From Acetobacter sp. CAG:977 (GTDB lineage Bacteria > Pseudomonadota > Alphaproteobacteria > CAAGCB01 > CAG-977), in assembly GCA_000434295.1 (NCBI GenBank), contig HF994908.1:1-14913 (forward strand): a stretch of DNA of 14,913 bases. Reading direction: 5' to 3'. A program made the translations under genes and the position numbers. Shown here piece after piece: positions 14,562 through 14,913 of the stretch (positions are counted from its first letter, which is position 1; each line of letters opens with the position of its first letter). The notes under the pieces were generated by a model, which saw only the letters and a program-made list of their open reading frames with translations, had not been told where the DNA came from and did no database searches.

Positions 14562-14913
14562 ATGTCAGTTCGTATCAGACTTGCCCGCGGCGGTTCTAAA
14601 GGGGCTCCGTTCCACAAAATCGTCGTTGCCGACCAGCGCGCTCCGCGCGACGGCCGTTTTATTGAACGCATCGGATCTTACAATCCGTTGTTGCCGTCGG
14701 ATCATGCCGACCGCGTTGTCGTCAAAGCCGACCGCGTCAAATATTGGTTAGGCGTCGGGGCTCAGCCGACGGAACGCGTTGCCCGCATGTTGTCCAAGCT
14801 GGGATTGTGCGACGCTCCCGCCATTACGGTAAAGCCCAAGAAATCGGCTCCGAAAGCGAAGGCTCAGGAACGTATGAAAGCCAAAGCCGAAGCGGCTGCC
14901 GCTGCTCAAGAAG
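14562..14913 (+). CDS. rpsP: 30S ribosomal protein S16 (3'-truncated by window edge)
   Basis: Small-subunit ribosomal protein that binds 16S rRNA early in assembly. The visible 117 codons begin MSVRIRLARGGSKGAPFHKI, then VVADQRAPRDGRFIERIGSY and NPLLPSD, the S16 signature. WLGVGAQPTERVARML follows, and a Lys/Ala-rich extension (from about residue 91) runs off the right edge. E. coli S16 is about 82 residues; such basic tails are common in alphaproteobacteria. The ATG at 14562 has GAGG 11 bases upstream, a slightly long spacing. It probably shares the ffh transcript, and rimM, trmD and rplS would be expected next. Confidence 0.95.
   Translation, partial: MSVRIRLARGGSKGAPFHKIVVADQRAPRDGRFIERIGSYNPLLPSDHADRVVVKADRVKYWLGVGAQPTERVARMLSKLGLCDAPAITVKPKKSAPKAKAQERMKAKAEAAAAAQE

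Overview
The window looks like part of an uncultured, moderate-GC alphaproteobacterial chromosome. The signs are an RNase E with a glycine-tryptophan-tryptophan motif at its extreme C-terminus, the gene order mtaB-ftsY divergent from ffh-rpsP, and an S16 protein with a lysine/alanine-rich tail. The secreted protein built of short cysteine repeats resembles proteins I associate with gut or host-associated alphaproteobacteria. That last placement is inference, not something I could search. I saw no tRNA, rRNA, insertion sequence, CRISPR array or phage gene.

Layout from left to right. Bases 1-2419 (+) hold most of rne, whose N-terminus lies outside the window. A perfect bidirectional terminator (2444-2471) separates it from a convergent gene (2503-3900, -) for a GalT/HIT-superfamily nucleotidyltransferase-like protein. 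A 222-base divergent promoter region leads to an actinobacterial-type glycogen synthase/GT4 glycosyltransferase (4123-5340, +), which ends in its own terminator. Bases 5341-5635 are non-coding: two terminators, a small hairpin and a run of nine G. Next comes a gene (5636-7261, -) for a 541-residue exported protein with about 68 cysteines.

From 12812 down to 7399 (-) runs a tight four-gene cluster: mtaB, ftsY, a 942-residue membrane protein (about 12 membrane segments followed by HEAT repeats), and a small stand-alone cyclic-nucleotide-binding-fold protein. The junctions are 1 base, an ATGA overlap, and 11 bases, and a strong terminator follows. Divergent from it is ffh, with a good promoter and a long leader, then rpsP, which is cut by the right edge.

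The genes cover three themes. The first is RNA turnover and translation (RNase E, MtaB, S16). The second is co-translational membrane targeting, with both SRP GTPases, Ffh and FtsY, transcribed divergently from one region. The third is storage polysaccharide or nucleotide-sugar metabolism (the glycogen synthase and the GalT-like enzyme). The least understood parts are the transporter-like HEAT protein with its separate CNB-domain partner and the cysteine-repeat exported protein.
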